Assembly: GCA_946562005.1 (NCBI GenBank)
Contig: CAMNVD010000012.1
Span: 1 to 21,259, forward strand
Reading direction: 5' to 3'
Length of the DNA: 21,259 bases
Source: an uncultured Clostridia bacterium
GTDB taxonomy: Bacteria; Bacillota; Dehalobacteriia; UBA4068; JAAVYR01
The notes under the pieces are model-generated. The model had not been told where the DNA came from. It saw only the letters and a program-made list of their open reading frames with translations, and did not search any database. Shown here piece after piece: positions 6,524 to 13,715 of this stretch (positions are counted from its first letter, which is position 1; the number at the start of each line of letters is the position of its first letter). A program made the position numbers and the translations under genes.

Positions 6524-6565
6524 GAGTAGATAGAGGCAAAACCGCCTCTGTCTACTTTCTTTTTT
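6524..6565 (+). terminator. Rho-independent terminator between regulators and late operon
   Basis: GTAGATAGAGGC (6526-6537) pairs with GCCTCTGTCTAC (6544-6555) in a 12-bp stem with one G-U pair and a six-base loop. TTTCTTTTTT follows (6556-6565). It ends transcripts from the regulator genes 90 nt before the first late gene, so the late operon needs its own start downstream or antitermination. Confidence 0.85.
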
Positions 6566-6654
6566 GCTGCAAAGAGGGATAAGCATATCGCTGGGAAGCG
6601 CAAGTGGGTGGGGCGCGCGATAGAAGAGAATATCCAGCAAAGGGGGAAAGACAA

Positions 6655-6993
6655 ATGAAAACCAATGCTGACAACATAGGCAGAGGGCAAGGGCCAACAG
6701 AAAAACCGGCAGCGCCCTCTTCTAAACGAAAACTGCGAAAAAAGAATACGGACCGTACCATTTGTAGGGAGACGCTGGCAATGACCATGTTCCAGAAAGC
6801 TATGGAGGCGCTGGAAGCAATGGATGCGGCGTCTCTTTCTGCTACTAATGTGGTCCATCTCTTAGAAATCGCAGCTAAGCTAGAAAAGCTAAGCGGGGAA
6901 GCGACAGAAGAAAGCAATGCGGGAGAACACTCCGGCTATGTGCAAATCTACCTGCCGGACAACAAGAGAGAACGGCAAGAGGTGGAAAAATAA
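6655..6993 (+). CDS. Putative small terminase subunit (by position)
   Basis: 112 residues. Its place directly ahead of the large terminase suggests the DNA-recognition subunit of the packaging motor, but sequence support is weak. The N-terminal 35 residues are basic and disordered-looking. The rest is a helix with TMFQKAMEALEAMDAASL followed by ATNVVHLLEIAAKLEKLSGE, similar to the C-terminal oligomerising helices of some small terminases. No clear helix-turn-helix for DNA binding was seen, which is unusual. The start at 6655 follows AAAGGGGG with a suitable gap; the frame is open upstream to 6604 but has no better ribosome site there. It could instead be an unrelated phage protein. Confidence 0.5.
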   Translation: MKTNADNIGRGQGPTEKPAAPSSKRKLRKKNTDRTICRETLAMTMFQKAMEALEAMDAASLSATNVVHLLEIAAKLEKLSGEATEESNAGEHSGYVQIYLPDNKRERQEVEK

Positions 6994-7016
6994 ATGCTGG
7001 ATTTCTGGCTAGGGGG

Positions 7017-7026
7017 AAGGAGGTGA
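7017..7026 (+). promoter_or_regulatory. SD AAGGAGGTGA that fixes the large terminase start
   Basis: A ten-base match to the 16S rRNA 3' end. An in-frame GTG at 7023 lies inside this site and cannot be the start; the next GTG at 7035 is eight bases after it. Confidence 0.8.
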
Positions 7027-7034
7027 GAGAAACA

Positions 7035-8426
7035 GTGCAGGTATTGCAGCCGCAAAAAGGCGCTCAAGAGATGTTCTTAGCATCGGCGGCAGATATTGTG
7101 ATTTATGGAGGTGCGGCAGGCGGCGGAAAAACCTTTGCTTTACTATTGGAGCCTTTACGTCATTATCACAACGGAGGGTTTTCCTGTGTGATTTTCCGGA
7201 AAAACGCCAATCAAATATTTAATCCTGGCGGACTATGGGACGCAGCTATGGAAATCTATCCTCTTCTGGGGGGAAAGCCCTTTAAGACGCCCAAACCTTA
7301 CTGGGTATTTCCTAGCGGCATGAAGGTTTCCTTTGCCCATTTAGAAAACAGTAATGATTTGCTTTCCTGGCAAGGCTCTCAAATCGCACTTATTGCCTTT
7401 GATGAACTGACCCATTTTTCTCAAGAGCAATTTTTCTATATGTTATCTAGAAATCGTTCTCTTTGCGGGGTGAGGCCCTATGTGCGGGCAACGACCAACC
7501 CTGACAGCAACAGTTGGGTGGCGAAATTTATCGACTGGTGGATAGACCCAAAAACTGGCTATGCGCTGCTGGAACGGAGCGGAAAAATCCGTTATCTGGC
7601 TCGGCGGGACAACAGGTTGCTTTGGGGAGACAGTGCGGCGGAACTCATCGCAAAAGGGATTCCCCAAGGGGAAATCAAAACGGTTTCTTTTATAGCGGCA
7701 TCCTTGGTGGATAATCAGATTCTCCTAGAGAAGGACCCGGGGTATCTGGCTAATCTTAAAGCGTTACCCTTGGTGGAGCGGGAAAAGCTACTTATGGGAA
7801 ACTGGAAAATTCGTCCGGCTGGCGGTAGTTATTTCCGGCGGCAACAGGTACAGTTTTTAACTGCCGTACCGACGGACATCTGCCGACTGGTACGGGCTTG
7901 GGACTTTGCAGCGACGGCAGAAGGGAAAGGTGCGGGGGACTATACGGCTTCGGTCTTGATGGGAAAACGAAAAAATGGCCGTTACGTTATCCTTGATGTA
8001 TTAAACCGTCGCTGTGCACCGGCTGATGTACGGAATCTGGTGAAGCAAACGGCTATCCGGGATAAGGAAAGCTATGGGGCGGTAACCATTCGCATCCCCC
8101 AAGACCCTGGACAGGCTGGGGTGGACCAGGCCCAGAGCTACCTGAAAACGTTGGCAGGGTTTCATTGCCTTGCCGAGCGGGAAACTGGTAGCAAAGGCAC
8201 CAGAGCGGAACCCCTGGCGGCCCAATGGCAAGGGGGGAATGTGGACCTCTTCTCAGCCCCTTGGAATGAAGAATTCTTGGAACAAATGGAGCAATTTCCG
8301 GAGGGACGCCACGATGACATGGTAGATGCGGCGGCAGGGGCTTTTCATCAATTAGAACACCACAACACAGTACTTCCTAAGGGTAGCTTAACAGCTCTGG
8401 GAAAACAAAGCTATTGGAAAACATAA
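7035..8426 (+). CDS. Terminase large subunit (ATPase and nuclease)
   Basis: 463-residue packaging motor that cuts the phage concatemer and pumps DNA through the portal. The N-terminal ATPase domain has Walker A GGAAGGGKT (residues 25-33), Walker B ALIAFDE (D123, E124) and the coupling motif ATTNPDSN. The C-terminal RNase H-like nuclease domain starts at RAWDFAAT (D290) and ends with GRHDDMVDAAAG (D427, D428, D431), giving the acidic metal-binding residues. It looks like the Terminase_6 group rather than the Terminase_3 type found in PBSX. It uses a GTG start and is followed by the portal gene after 14 nt. Confidence 0.93.
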   Translation: MQVLQPQKGAQEMFLASAADIVIYGGAAGGGKTFALLLEPLRHYHNGGFSCVIFRKNANQIFNPGGLWDAAMEIYPLLGGKPFKTPKPYWVFPSGMKVSFAHLENSNDLLSWQGSQIALIAFDELTHFSQEQFFYMLSRNRSLCGVRPYVRATTNPDSNSWVAKFIDWWIDPKTGYALLERSGKIRYLARRDNRLLWGDSAAELIAKGIPQGEIKTVSFIAASLVDNQILLEKDPGYLANLKALPLVEREKLLMGNWKIRPAGGSYFRRQQVQFLTAVPTDICRLVRAWDFAATAEGKGAGDYTASVLMGKRKNGRYVILDVLNRRCAPADVRNLVKQTAIRDKESYGAVTIRIPQDPGQAGVDQAQSYLKTLAGFHCLAERETGSKGTRAEPLAAQWQGGNVDLFSAPWNEEFLEQMEQFPEGRHDDMVDAAAGAFHQLEHHNTVLPKGSLTALGKQSYWKT

Positions 8427-8440
8427 AGGCAGGTGAAACA

Positions 8441-9700
8441 ATGTATCGGCAAAACAAGCATTTTAATGAACTGGGGAAAATCGGACAAAACAAATACGGC
8501 GGCATCTTCTATGAGGAATTCTTACCGGAGCTGCGGGGCAAAAAGGGTTGTGAAGCCTACAAAGAAATGGCGGACAACGATGACATCATCGGGGCCATTC
8601 TCTTTGCTATGGAAATGCTCATCCGGCAAGTAACTTGGCGGGTGGAGCCTAACTCTCAGGCGGCGGCTGACCAAAAGGCGGCGGAATTTATCTCTAGCTG
8701 TTTGGATGACATGGAGCAAAGCTGGACGGACACCATCAGTGAGATTCTCTCCTTCTTGACTTTTGGTTGGAGTTACCATGAAATCGTCTACAAGCGGCGT
8801 ATGGGACGGCATAACGACTTAAGGCTCAACAGTAAGCATGAGGATGGGCTCATCGGCTGGCGGAAACTGCCGCTGCGGGCGCAGGAATCACTTTACCGTT
8901 GGGAATATGATGAAAACGACCAGTTAACAGCTATGACGCAAATGACGGCGCCGGATTATACGCTCCGGACGATTCCCTTGGAAAAAGCACTACACTTTAC
9001 CACAAAAAGCAGAAAAGGCAACCCCGAAGGCAGAAGTATCTTACGCAACGCCTATCGGGATTTTTACTTTAAGCGTCGGATACAAGAAATAGAGGGAATT
9101 GGCATTGAACGGGATTTGGCGGGGCTTCCGGTGCTCTCTCCACCGGAGGGAGTAGACATCTGGAACAGGGAGGACCCAGAAGCGGCGGCAGCGCTCGCCT
9201 ATGCCCAATCTCTGGTGCAAAATGTGCGGCGGGATGCGCTGGAAGGGGTCGTACTGCCTCATGGTTGGAACTTTCAGCTGCTCTCTGGCGGCAGCAAGCG
9301 GCAATTTGACACGGGGGCAATCATTGACCGCTATGACCAACGGATGGCCATGACAGTACTAGCTGACTTCGTATTCTTGGGCCATGAATCTGTGGGCAGT
9401 TTCGCTCTTTCCAGTGATAAAACTAAACTATTTGCAACGGCTATCGGTACCTTCTTAGATATTATTTGCGGGGTATTTAATAACCAGGGTATCCCACGGC
9501 TTGTTGACCTTAATGGTAAAGCCTTTGCTGGTATCAGCGGCTATCCAAAACTAGTCCATGGGGATATCGAACAGCAAAACTTAAGCGAACTGGGTAGTTT
9601 CATCAAAGACATGACTGGCGTGGGAATGTTAACGCCTGACGCAGAAATGGAGCGGCATCTTCGTGCTCTGGCAGAGTTGCCACAAAAGTCCCGGCAATAA
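8441..9700 (+). CDS. Phage portal protein (DUF935 / Mu gp29-like)
   Basis: 419 residues; forms the dodecameric ring at one capsid vertex through which DNA enters and to which the tail attaches. The order DNDDIIGAILFAMEMLIRQV, then TFGWSYHEIVYKRR, then the KKR-like KSRKGNPEGRSILRNAYRDF and a QQNLSELGSFIKDMT C-terminal part is characteristic of the DUF935 portal group, which includes Mu gp29. PBSX itself has an SPP1-type portal, so the head module has a different ancestry from the tail module. The start at 8441 follows GCAGGTGA. An upstream TTG in frame (8414) would overlap the terminase gene and lacks an SD. Confidence 0.85.
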   Translation: MYRQNKHFNELGKIGQNKYGGIFYEEFLPELRGKKGCEAYKEMADNDDIIGAILFAMEMLIRQVTWRVEPNSQAAADQKAAEFISSCLDDMEQSWTDTISEILSFLTFGWSYHEIVYKRRMGRHNDLRLNSKHEDGLIGWRKLPLRAQESLYRWEYDENDQLTAMTQMTAPDYTLRTIPLEKALHFTTKSRKGNPEGRSILRNAYRDFYFKRRIQEIEGIGIERDLAGLPVLSPPEGVDIWNREDPEAAAALAYAQSLVQNVRRDALEGVVLPHGWNFQLLSGGSKRQFDTGAIIDRYDQRMAMTVLADFVFLGHESVGSFALSSDKTKLFATAIGTFLDIICGVFNNQGIPRLVDLNGKAFAGISGYPKLVHGDIEQQNLSELGSFIKDMTGVGMLTPDAEMERHLRALAELPQKSRQ

Positions 9701-9727
9701 CAGATACTAGGAAAGGAGGTAGAGCAG

Positions 9728-10126
9728 ATGGATACAAATACGTTTGTCATCTCTAAAACTAATGGAGAAAAACGGCAGGTATTCGGCTGGGCTAATGTGG
9801 CGGTGCGGGCGGATGGAGAGGCTATCTGTGACTGGCAAGAGGATATGGTGGACACGGCAGAACTGGAGCAGGCAGCCTATGAATTTGTATTACATTCTCG
9901 GCAGGGCGGCGAAAAACACTGCCGGGCTAATGTGGCGGTAATGATAGAAAGCATGGTCTTTACCAAGGAAAAAATGGTAGGACTCGGCATTCCGAGCGGG
10001 CTTATCCCGGAAGGTTGGTGGATTGGCTTTCAAATCCTTGATGATGGGGTATGGCAGAAAATCAAGGAGGGAGAATACACCATGTTTAGCATTGAAGGGG
10101 AAGCTAGCCGAGAACAGGTAAGATAA
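9728..10126 (+). CDS. XkdF-like prohead protease
   Basis: 132 residues, a compact serine-protease-like protein of the XkdF / Peptidase_S78_2 group, thought to mature the prohead by cutting the scaffold. Seen: the opening KRQVFGWANVAV, then DWQEDMVDTAELEQAAYEF, a candidate catalytic histidine in GGEKH, a candidate serine in MIESMVF, and the closing GWWIGF with FSIEGEA. Enzyme activity is inferred from the family. AAGGAGG (9714-9720) gives a good start. In related phages this domain often heads a longer protein fused to the scaffold; here it stops and the scaffold is a separate gene 24 nt downstream. Confidence 0.82.
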   Translation: MDTNTFVISKTNGEKRQVFGWANVAVRADGEAICDWQEDMVDTAELEQAAYEFVLHSRQGGEKHCRANVAVMIESMVFTKEKMVGLGIPSGLIPEGWWIGFQILDDGVWQKIKEGEYTMFSIEGEASREQVR

Positions 10127-10150
10127 CGACAGAGAAAGGAGGTGAAACAA

Positions 10151-10966
10151 ATGGCAACCAAGCTGAAAAACCTGAAAATCACCAGTGTGGACCTGGTAGA
10201 ACAGGGCGCAAATCCTGATGCGCACATCAAACTCTACAAAAGTAAAAATGGGCAGGGGCAAGCGGGTGCTGAAAAAAATTCCCTACTGGACCGGCTCATG
10301 CAAAGACTGGCTACGATGGTGGGAGATTATTTAAAAGAAAAGGAACTGCAAGACCTGGAAAGCCGGAGGGTAGGCGAAACTAGGGAAACACAGGCGGCAT
10401 CGGAGCGGCAGCCTGAAGATATTGCAGCGTCAACTGAAAAACTGCTAAGGGATGAAGAAGAAAAACAACAGGCAGAAATGGTTTCGTTGGATTACAGTCG
10501 TCTCTCTGCTAAGGAAAAGCAATTCTTGCGGGGATTAGCGGAAAAGTATGGTCGTAATAAAACGGAGGATGCAAAGGTGGCAAAAGCAAAGGCTGAACTT
10601 ATGCAGATAGAAAAAAAGTTGCTGCGGGCAGAAACTATGGCAATGGCCAAAGGGTATGCAATCTTAGGAAAGCAAGCAGATAGTCTCTGTGACACATTGT
10701 TGGAGTTAAAAATGAAATCCTCTCGTGGTTATGAAGCATTTTTGGATACCTTGGAAGAGGAAAAACTGCTTATCGAAAAAAGCGGCGTTTTCTCTGAAAT
10801 AGGCAAGCGAGGAGAAAAGGATGCAGGGGCTAGCGGTTGGGGAAAAATCATGCAGGCGGCTGACCGTTTGCAAAAGGAAGATCCAGCTCTGACCAGGGCC
10901 AATGCTATCCAAAAGGCCTGTGTGAACTATCCGCAATTAGTGGCGGACTATGAAGAAAATCTATAA
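10151..10966 (+). CDS. Capsid scaffold-like protein
   Basis: 271 residues, highly charged and mostly helical with coiled-coil character from about 50 to 220 (many E, K, Q, L), the pattern of an internal scaffold that shapes the prohead and is then removed. The N-terminus LKNLKITSVDLVEQGANPDA resembles the start of other XkdF-region proteins, and the C-terminal RLQKEDPALTRANAIQKAC followed by YPQLVADYEENL is a common tail of protease/scaffold proteins, likely binding the capsid protein. The start at 10151 follows AAAGGAGGTGA; the GTG at 10142 lies inside that site. After the stop there are 125 nt before the next gene, the longest gap in the operon. Confidence 0.65.
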   Translation: MATKLKNLKITSVDLVEQGANPDAHIKLYKSKNGQGQAGAEKNSLLDRLMQRLATMVGDYLKEKELQDLESRRVGETRETQAASERQPEDIAASTEKLLRDEEEKQQAEMVSLDYSRLSAKEKQFLRGLAEKYGRNKTEDAKVAKAKAELMQIEKKLLRAETMAMAKGYAILGKQADSLCDTLLELKMKSSRGYEAFLDTLEEEKLLIEKSGVFSEIGKRGEKDAGASGWGKIMQAADRLQKEDPALTRANAIQKACVNYPQLVADYEENL

Positions 10967-11010
10967 AAAACAAAACAACAAGAAAAATATCCAGCCAAAA
11001 CAAGATTAAA

Positions 11011-11037
11011 AAGATTCTTCGCTTTGCTCAGAAAGAC
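11011..11037 (+). repeat. Dispersed repeat copy inside the phage late operon
   Basis: CGCTTTGCTCAGAAAGAC preceded by AAGATTCTT matches the host intergenic copies at 2135 and 3889 with two or three substitutions. It lies between scaffold and decoration genes. Confidence 0.75.
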
Positions 11038-11091
11038 AGGAGTGGGGTGGAGGATAGTGTGGGAATGGATATTTTTGAAAGGAGAATGAAA

Positions 11092-11484
11092 ATGACTTAT
11101 ATCTCTACAAGTGTAAATCCTAGCGCAATTATTTCTGAAAAGGCGGGAGCAGCGATGACTGACCCTGCCTTTTTTATTGCCAAATATGACACAAATGGTG
11201 GTGTGGTAAAAGCTGGCGCCGGTGACTGCGCTCTTGGCGTATTCATGCCTACCAATGACGGGGCCATCGCCCAAGGGGATGGGGTGGATATCCAAGTAAA
11301 AGACATCGGCTATGTAAAAACTGGCGCTGCCATCACCAAGGGAGCGGCTATTGCCTCTGATGCCAATGGGAAGGCTATCCCGGCTGTTAGCGGTAAATTT
11401 ATCGTGGGCTTTGCTCTGGCTAGTGCTGGGGCTGCTGATGAAGTGATTCTCGTACAAATTACTAAATCTGGATATCAAGCGTAA
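11092..11484 (+). CDS. Capsid decoration (cement) protein
   Basis: 130 residues, small and rich in glycine, alanine and valine, with the beta-rich repeating style of DUF2190-type decoration proteins: KAGAGDCALGVFM, AIAQGDGVDIQV, TKGAAIASDANGKAI and a final EVILVQIT strand. Such proteins sit on the outside of the capsid and brace it against packaged DNA. The position directly before the major capsid gene is typical. The start at 11092 has AAAGGAG seven bases upstream; the ATG at 11086 is only one base away from that site and is rejected. Confidence 0.75.
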   Translation: MTYISTSVNPSAIISEKAGAAMTDPAFFIAKYDTNGGVVKAGAGDCALGVFMPTNDGAIAQGDGVDIQVKDIGYVKTGAAITKGAAIASDANGKAIPAVSGKFIVGFALASAGAADEVILVQITKSGYQA

Positions 11485-11498
11485 GGAGGACATGAAAC

Positions 11499-12557
11499 AT
11501 GACAAATATCACCAACCCAATGCAAATCCAAACAGAAGTAGCCAAAGGTACCTGGAAACCAAACCTATACTTAACCAATATAGCCATTGCTTCTTTCCAA
11601 TCTGATGAAGATTTTGCGGCTAGTAAAATCTTCCCGGTGGTGCCGGTAGCATTGTCTAGCAGTTATTATTATAAATTTTCTAAAGGTGACTTAGCTCGTG
11701 ATGACGTGCAAAGAAAACCGGTCTTTGGCCGGGTGGCGCCATCTGTGCTGGGACAAACAGACGAACTCTACAACTGTCAGGTAGACCAAGTGATTGTGGG
11801 TATCGACCAAATCTCCCAGCTCAACTTTGAGCGTTCTGGGGTGCCGGGCATGGCGGACCCTAGACAATCTAAGGTACGGGCTGTCGTAGAAAAAATGAAA
11901 ATCCATCTTGATGTGAAATTTGCTGATAAATTCTTTAAAACCGGTGTATGGACCAATGAATACAAAGGGATTGGCACTGGCACTGCAGGCGGAAAACAAT
12001 TCTATCAATTTAATAATGACAACAGCTCTCCAATTATCTTCTTTGACAGCTTAATCACTGATATGCGGAAAAATGGTTGCCGCAAACCAAATAAGTTGGC
12101 ATTGGGGATTGATACCTTTAATGCTTTGAAAAACAACAAAGACATCTTAGAACGTATCAAATATCACGGCGGTTCTGCTCGTCCTTCCCGGGTAACGGAA
12201 CAAGTATTGGCTGAATTATTTGGTTTAGAACAAGTGGTGGTAATGGCTAGCACCTACAACAAAGCAGGGATAGGTGAAGAACCTAGTATGGAATACATCT
12301 GTGACCCGAAAGGCGCCCTTTTGGTCTATGCTAGCAACAATCCAGCTATTGACGAGCCGTCTGCTGGGTATACTTTTGCTTGGGATATGTTAGGTAGTAA
12401 TCAATTTATGGCGGTATCTCAATATGATGGTGACCCGGGTACACACAGTGAATTTATCGAAGGGTTAATCGCCTATGACATGAAGAAAACTGGTGACGAC
12501 TTGGGCATCTACCTCTCTGACTGTGTCGGGACTACTGCTGCAAACAATGCAGAATAA
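11499..12557 (+). CDS. Major capsid protein
   Basis: 352 residues; the main shell protein, probably of the HK97 fold. Seen: an N-terminal part with IAIASFQSDEDFAASKIFPV, a middle with AVVEKMKIHLDVKFADKFFK like the long spine helix, and a C-terminal part with KAGIGEEPSMEYICDPKGAL and a DPGTHSEFIEG strand. This wording is familiar from phage capsid proteins of the same syntenic slot (XkdG/YqbE position) in Bacillota and proteobacterial phages. No long N-terminal delta domain is present, agreeing with the separate scaffold gene. Start follows AAGGAGG. Codon choice appears somewhat less skewed to CGG than in neighbours, as expected of a highly expressed protein. Confidence 0.85.
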   Translation: MTNITNPMQIQTEVAKGTWKPNLYLTNIAIASFQSDEDFAASKIFPVVPVALSSSYYYKFSKGDLARDDVQRKPVFGRVAPSVLGQTDELYNCQVDQVIVGIDQISQLNFERSGVPGMADPRQSKVRAVVEKMKIHLDVKFADKFFKTGVWTNEYKGIGTGTAGGKQFYQFNNDNSSPIIFFDSLITDMRKNGCRKPNKLALGIDTFNALKNNKDILERIKYHGGSARPSRVTEQVLAELFGLEQVVVMASTYNKAGIGEEPSMEYICDPKGALLVYASNNPAIDEPSAGYTFAWDMLGSNQFMAVSQYDGDPGTHSEFIEGLIAYDMKKTGDDLGIYLSDCVGTTAANNAE

Positions 12558-12568
12558 GGAGGCGCGCT

Positions 12569-12892
12569 ATGCTGTATCAAGCATTACAGCCTTGCCGCTT
12601 TGACAGAGAATATTTGACCGGAGATTTTATCTCCGGTCAGGTAATCCTCATCGACATGGTGGACAAACTTATCGCTTGGGGGTTAATCTCCCCAATTAAC
12701 GACCGGGATGTGGAAAGGGCACTCCAAGCGGCGGCGGCCCGGCTTCAGTTATTAAGTAAAGAGCAGCTCTATACAGAATTGCAGCGGGTTACTGAGGGGA
12801 TTCCTAATAAGCGATGGGGTAAGCCAAAACTCATCGAAATGATATTAAAAGCACAGGTAGGTGATGGCTATGAGCAAAACATATCAATATGA
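12569..12892 (+). CDS. YqbF-like head protein
   Basis: 107 residues, following the capsid gene as yqbF follows yqbE in the skin element. The first 45 residues (YQALQPCRFDREYLTGDFIS and on) resemble the small beta-rich YqbF domain. The C-terminal part (SKEQLYTELQRVTEGIPNKR, then KPKLIEMI) looks like a helix-extended-helix, SAP or Rho-N type nucleic-acid-binding motif, which YqbF also carries. The role in the particle is unknown; DNA contact at the head is an inference. The SD AAGGAGG overlaps the capsid stop codon, so translation is probably coupled. Confidence 0.55.
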   Translation: MLYQALQPCRFDREYLTGDFISGQVILIDMVDKLIAWGLISPINDRDVERALQAAAARLQLLSKEQLYTELQRVTEGIPNKRWGKPKLIEMILKAQVGDGYEQNISI

Positions 12893-13298
12893 CCCGGCGA
12901 ACATTGCAGAGTATACGGTAGATAGGATGCGTCTGGAGCTGGGGGATACTCAAGTAGAGGGGGAAGAAAGCACAGCTGCGCTCTGTGATGAGGAATACCA
13001 AGGGCTGATCAATCTATACTACAACAACAACCGGGGCAGTTGGGCACTGGCCAAATTCAAATGTTTAGAAGCCATCTTTATGCGGTTATCCTATGAGGCT
13101 GACTTTGCAATCGGTGGGATGTCGGTAGATTTATCTAAACGATTTGAAAACTGGCAAAAGCTTTATCAGGAGCAGAAAAAGGTATTCCAGGGGGCGGCGT
13201 TTGGCAGCGGCGCCGACAACACAATGGCAGGCAAAAGACAGGCAGACGGCGGCCATTACTTCTACAACGGTATGCTGGGTAACACTAGAAGCAGATAG
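12870..13298 (+). CDS. Head-tail connector (YqbG-like)
   Basis: 142 residues, mostly helical. Short helical proteins in this slot (YqbG, gp6/gp15-type adaptors) form a ring under the portal. Seen: YTVDRMRLELGDTQ, then LCDEEYQGLINLYYNNNRGS and AKFKCLEAIFMRLSYEADF, the classic pattern of head-tail connectors: an end-of-sheet D-E residue pair followed by a long helix carrying small residues. It overlaps the YqbF-like gene by 23 nt. The start at 12870 follows AGGTGA at five bases; the GTG at 12861 and ATG at 12864 overlap this site. Confidence 0.65.
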   Translation: MSKTYQYDPANIAEYTVDRMRLELGDTQVEGEESTAALCDEEYQGLINLYYNNNRGSWALAKFKCLEAIFMRLSYEADFAIGGMSVDLSKRFENWQKLYQEQKKVFQGAAFGSGADNTMAGKRQADGGHYFYNGMLGNTRSR

Positions 13299-13310
13299 GA
13301 GGTGCGCTAT

Positions 13311-13715
13311 ATGCAACACATCTTTTACCGGCCGGGGAAAGAACGAAAAAAGTTTTCCTTCTATCGTAAGCAAGGCGTTATGGATGAAAAAGGCCGGGTG
13401 GCTTACAACGAAAACATCTATCAGGGACAGTTTTGGGGGAGTCTGGCGGCTATCACTCAAAAAGAATATGACCGCTTTGGGCAAAAGGAAAACGGCCGCC
13501 GCAGCGCAGTGCAGCACACTACTAGCCATGTCATTATTACCTGGGGCAAGACTATGGTACACCCTGGGGATGTGCTAATGACTGGTGATGGGGTGAGCGG
13601 CATCAGAAAATTTTATGTGCAGGCGGTAGAAAACCCGGGGGAACTTAACATCGCAAACCGTATCTACTGTGAAGAGCGGTATGGCTCGGTCAAGGAGGTG
13701 ATGGCTTCTGTATAA
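13311..13715 (+). CDS. Head closure / stopper protein (XkdH-like)
   Basis: 134 residues, beta-rich, in the XkdH/YqbH slot; such proteins plug the portal and join the tail. Seen: IFYRPGKERKKFSFYRKQG at the start, a middle TTSHVIITWGKTMVHPGDVL and a GIRKFYVQAVENPGELNIAN strand pair, which fits the small barrel of head-completion proteins. AGGAGGTG lies seven bases before the ATG. Its final codons contain the SD of the next gene (AAGGAGGTGA, 13692-13701), so translation is coupled. Confidence 0.6.
   Translation: MQHIFYRPGKERKKFSFYRKQGVMDEKGRVAYNENIYQGQFWGSLAAITQKEYDRFGQKENGRRSAVQHTTSHVIITWGKTMVHPGDVLMTGDGVSGIRKFYVQAVENPGELNIANRIYCEERYGSVKEVMASV
13692..13701 (+). promoter_or_regulatory. SD pointing to a CTG start
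   Basis: AAGGAGGTGA, a full ten-base SD, lies six bases before CTG 13708. The only closer start-like codon, ATG 13701, is in the frame of the upstream gene and stops after four codons. Confidence 0.65.

Noticed and set aside
6325..6917. Minus-strand frames across the terminator and small terminase
   Set aside because: They run through a terminator hairpin and oppose an operon of same-strand genes; no SD or protein pattern supports them.
7023..7025. GTG at 7023 as the large terminase start
   Set aside because: It lies within the SD AAGGAGGTGA; the same trap occurs at 10142, 12861 and 13302, where GTG is part of the ribosome site.
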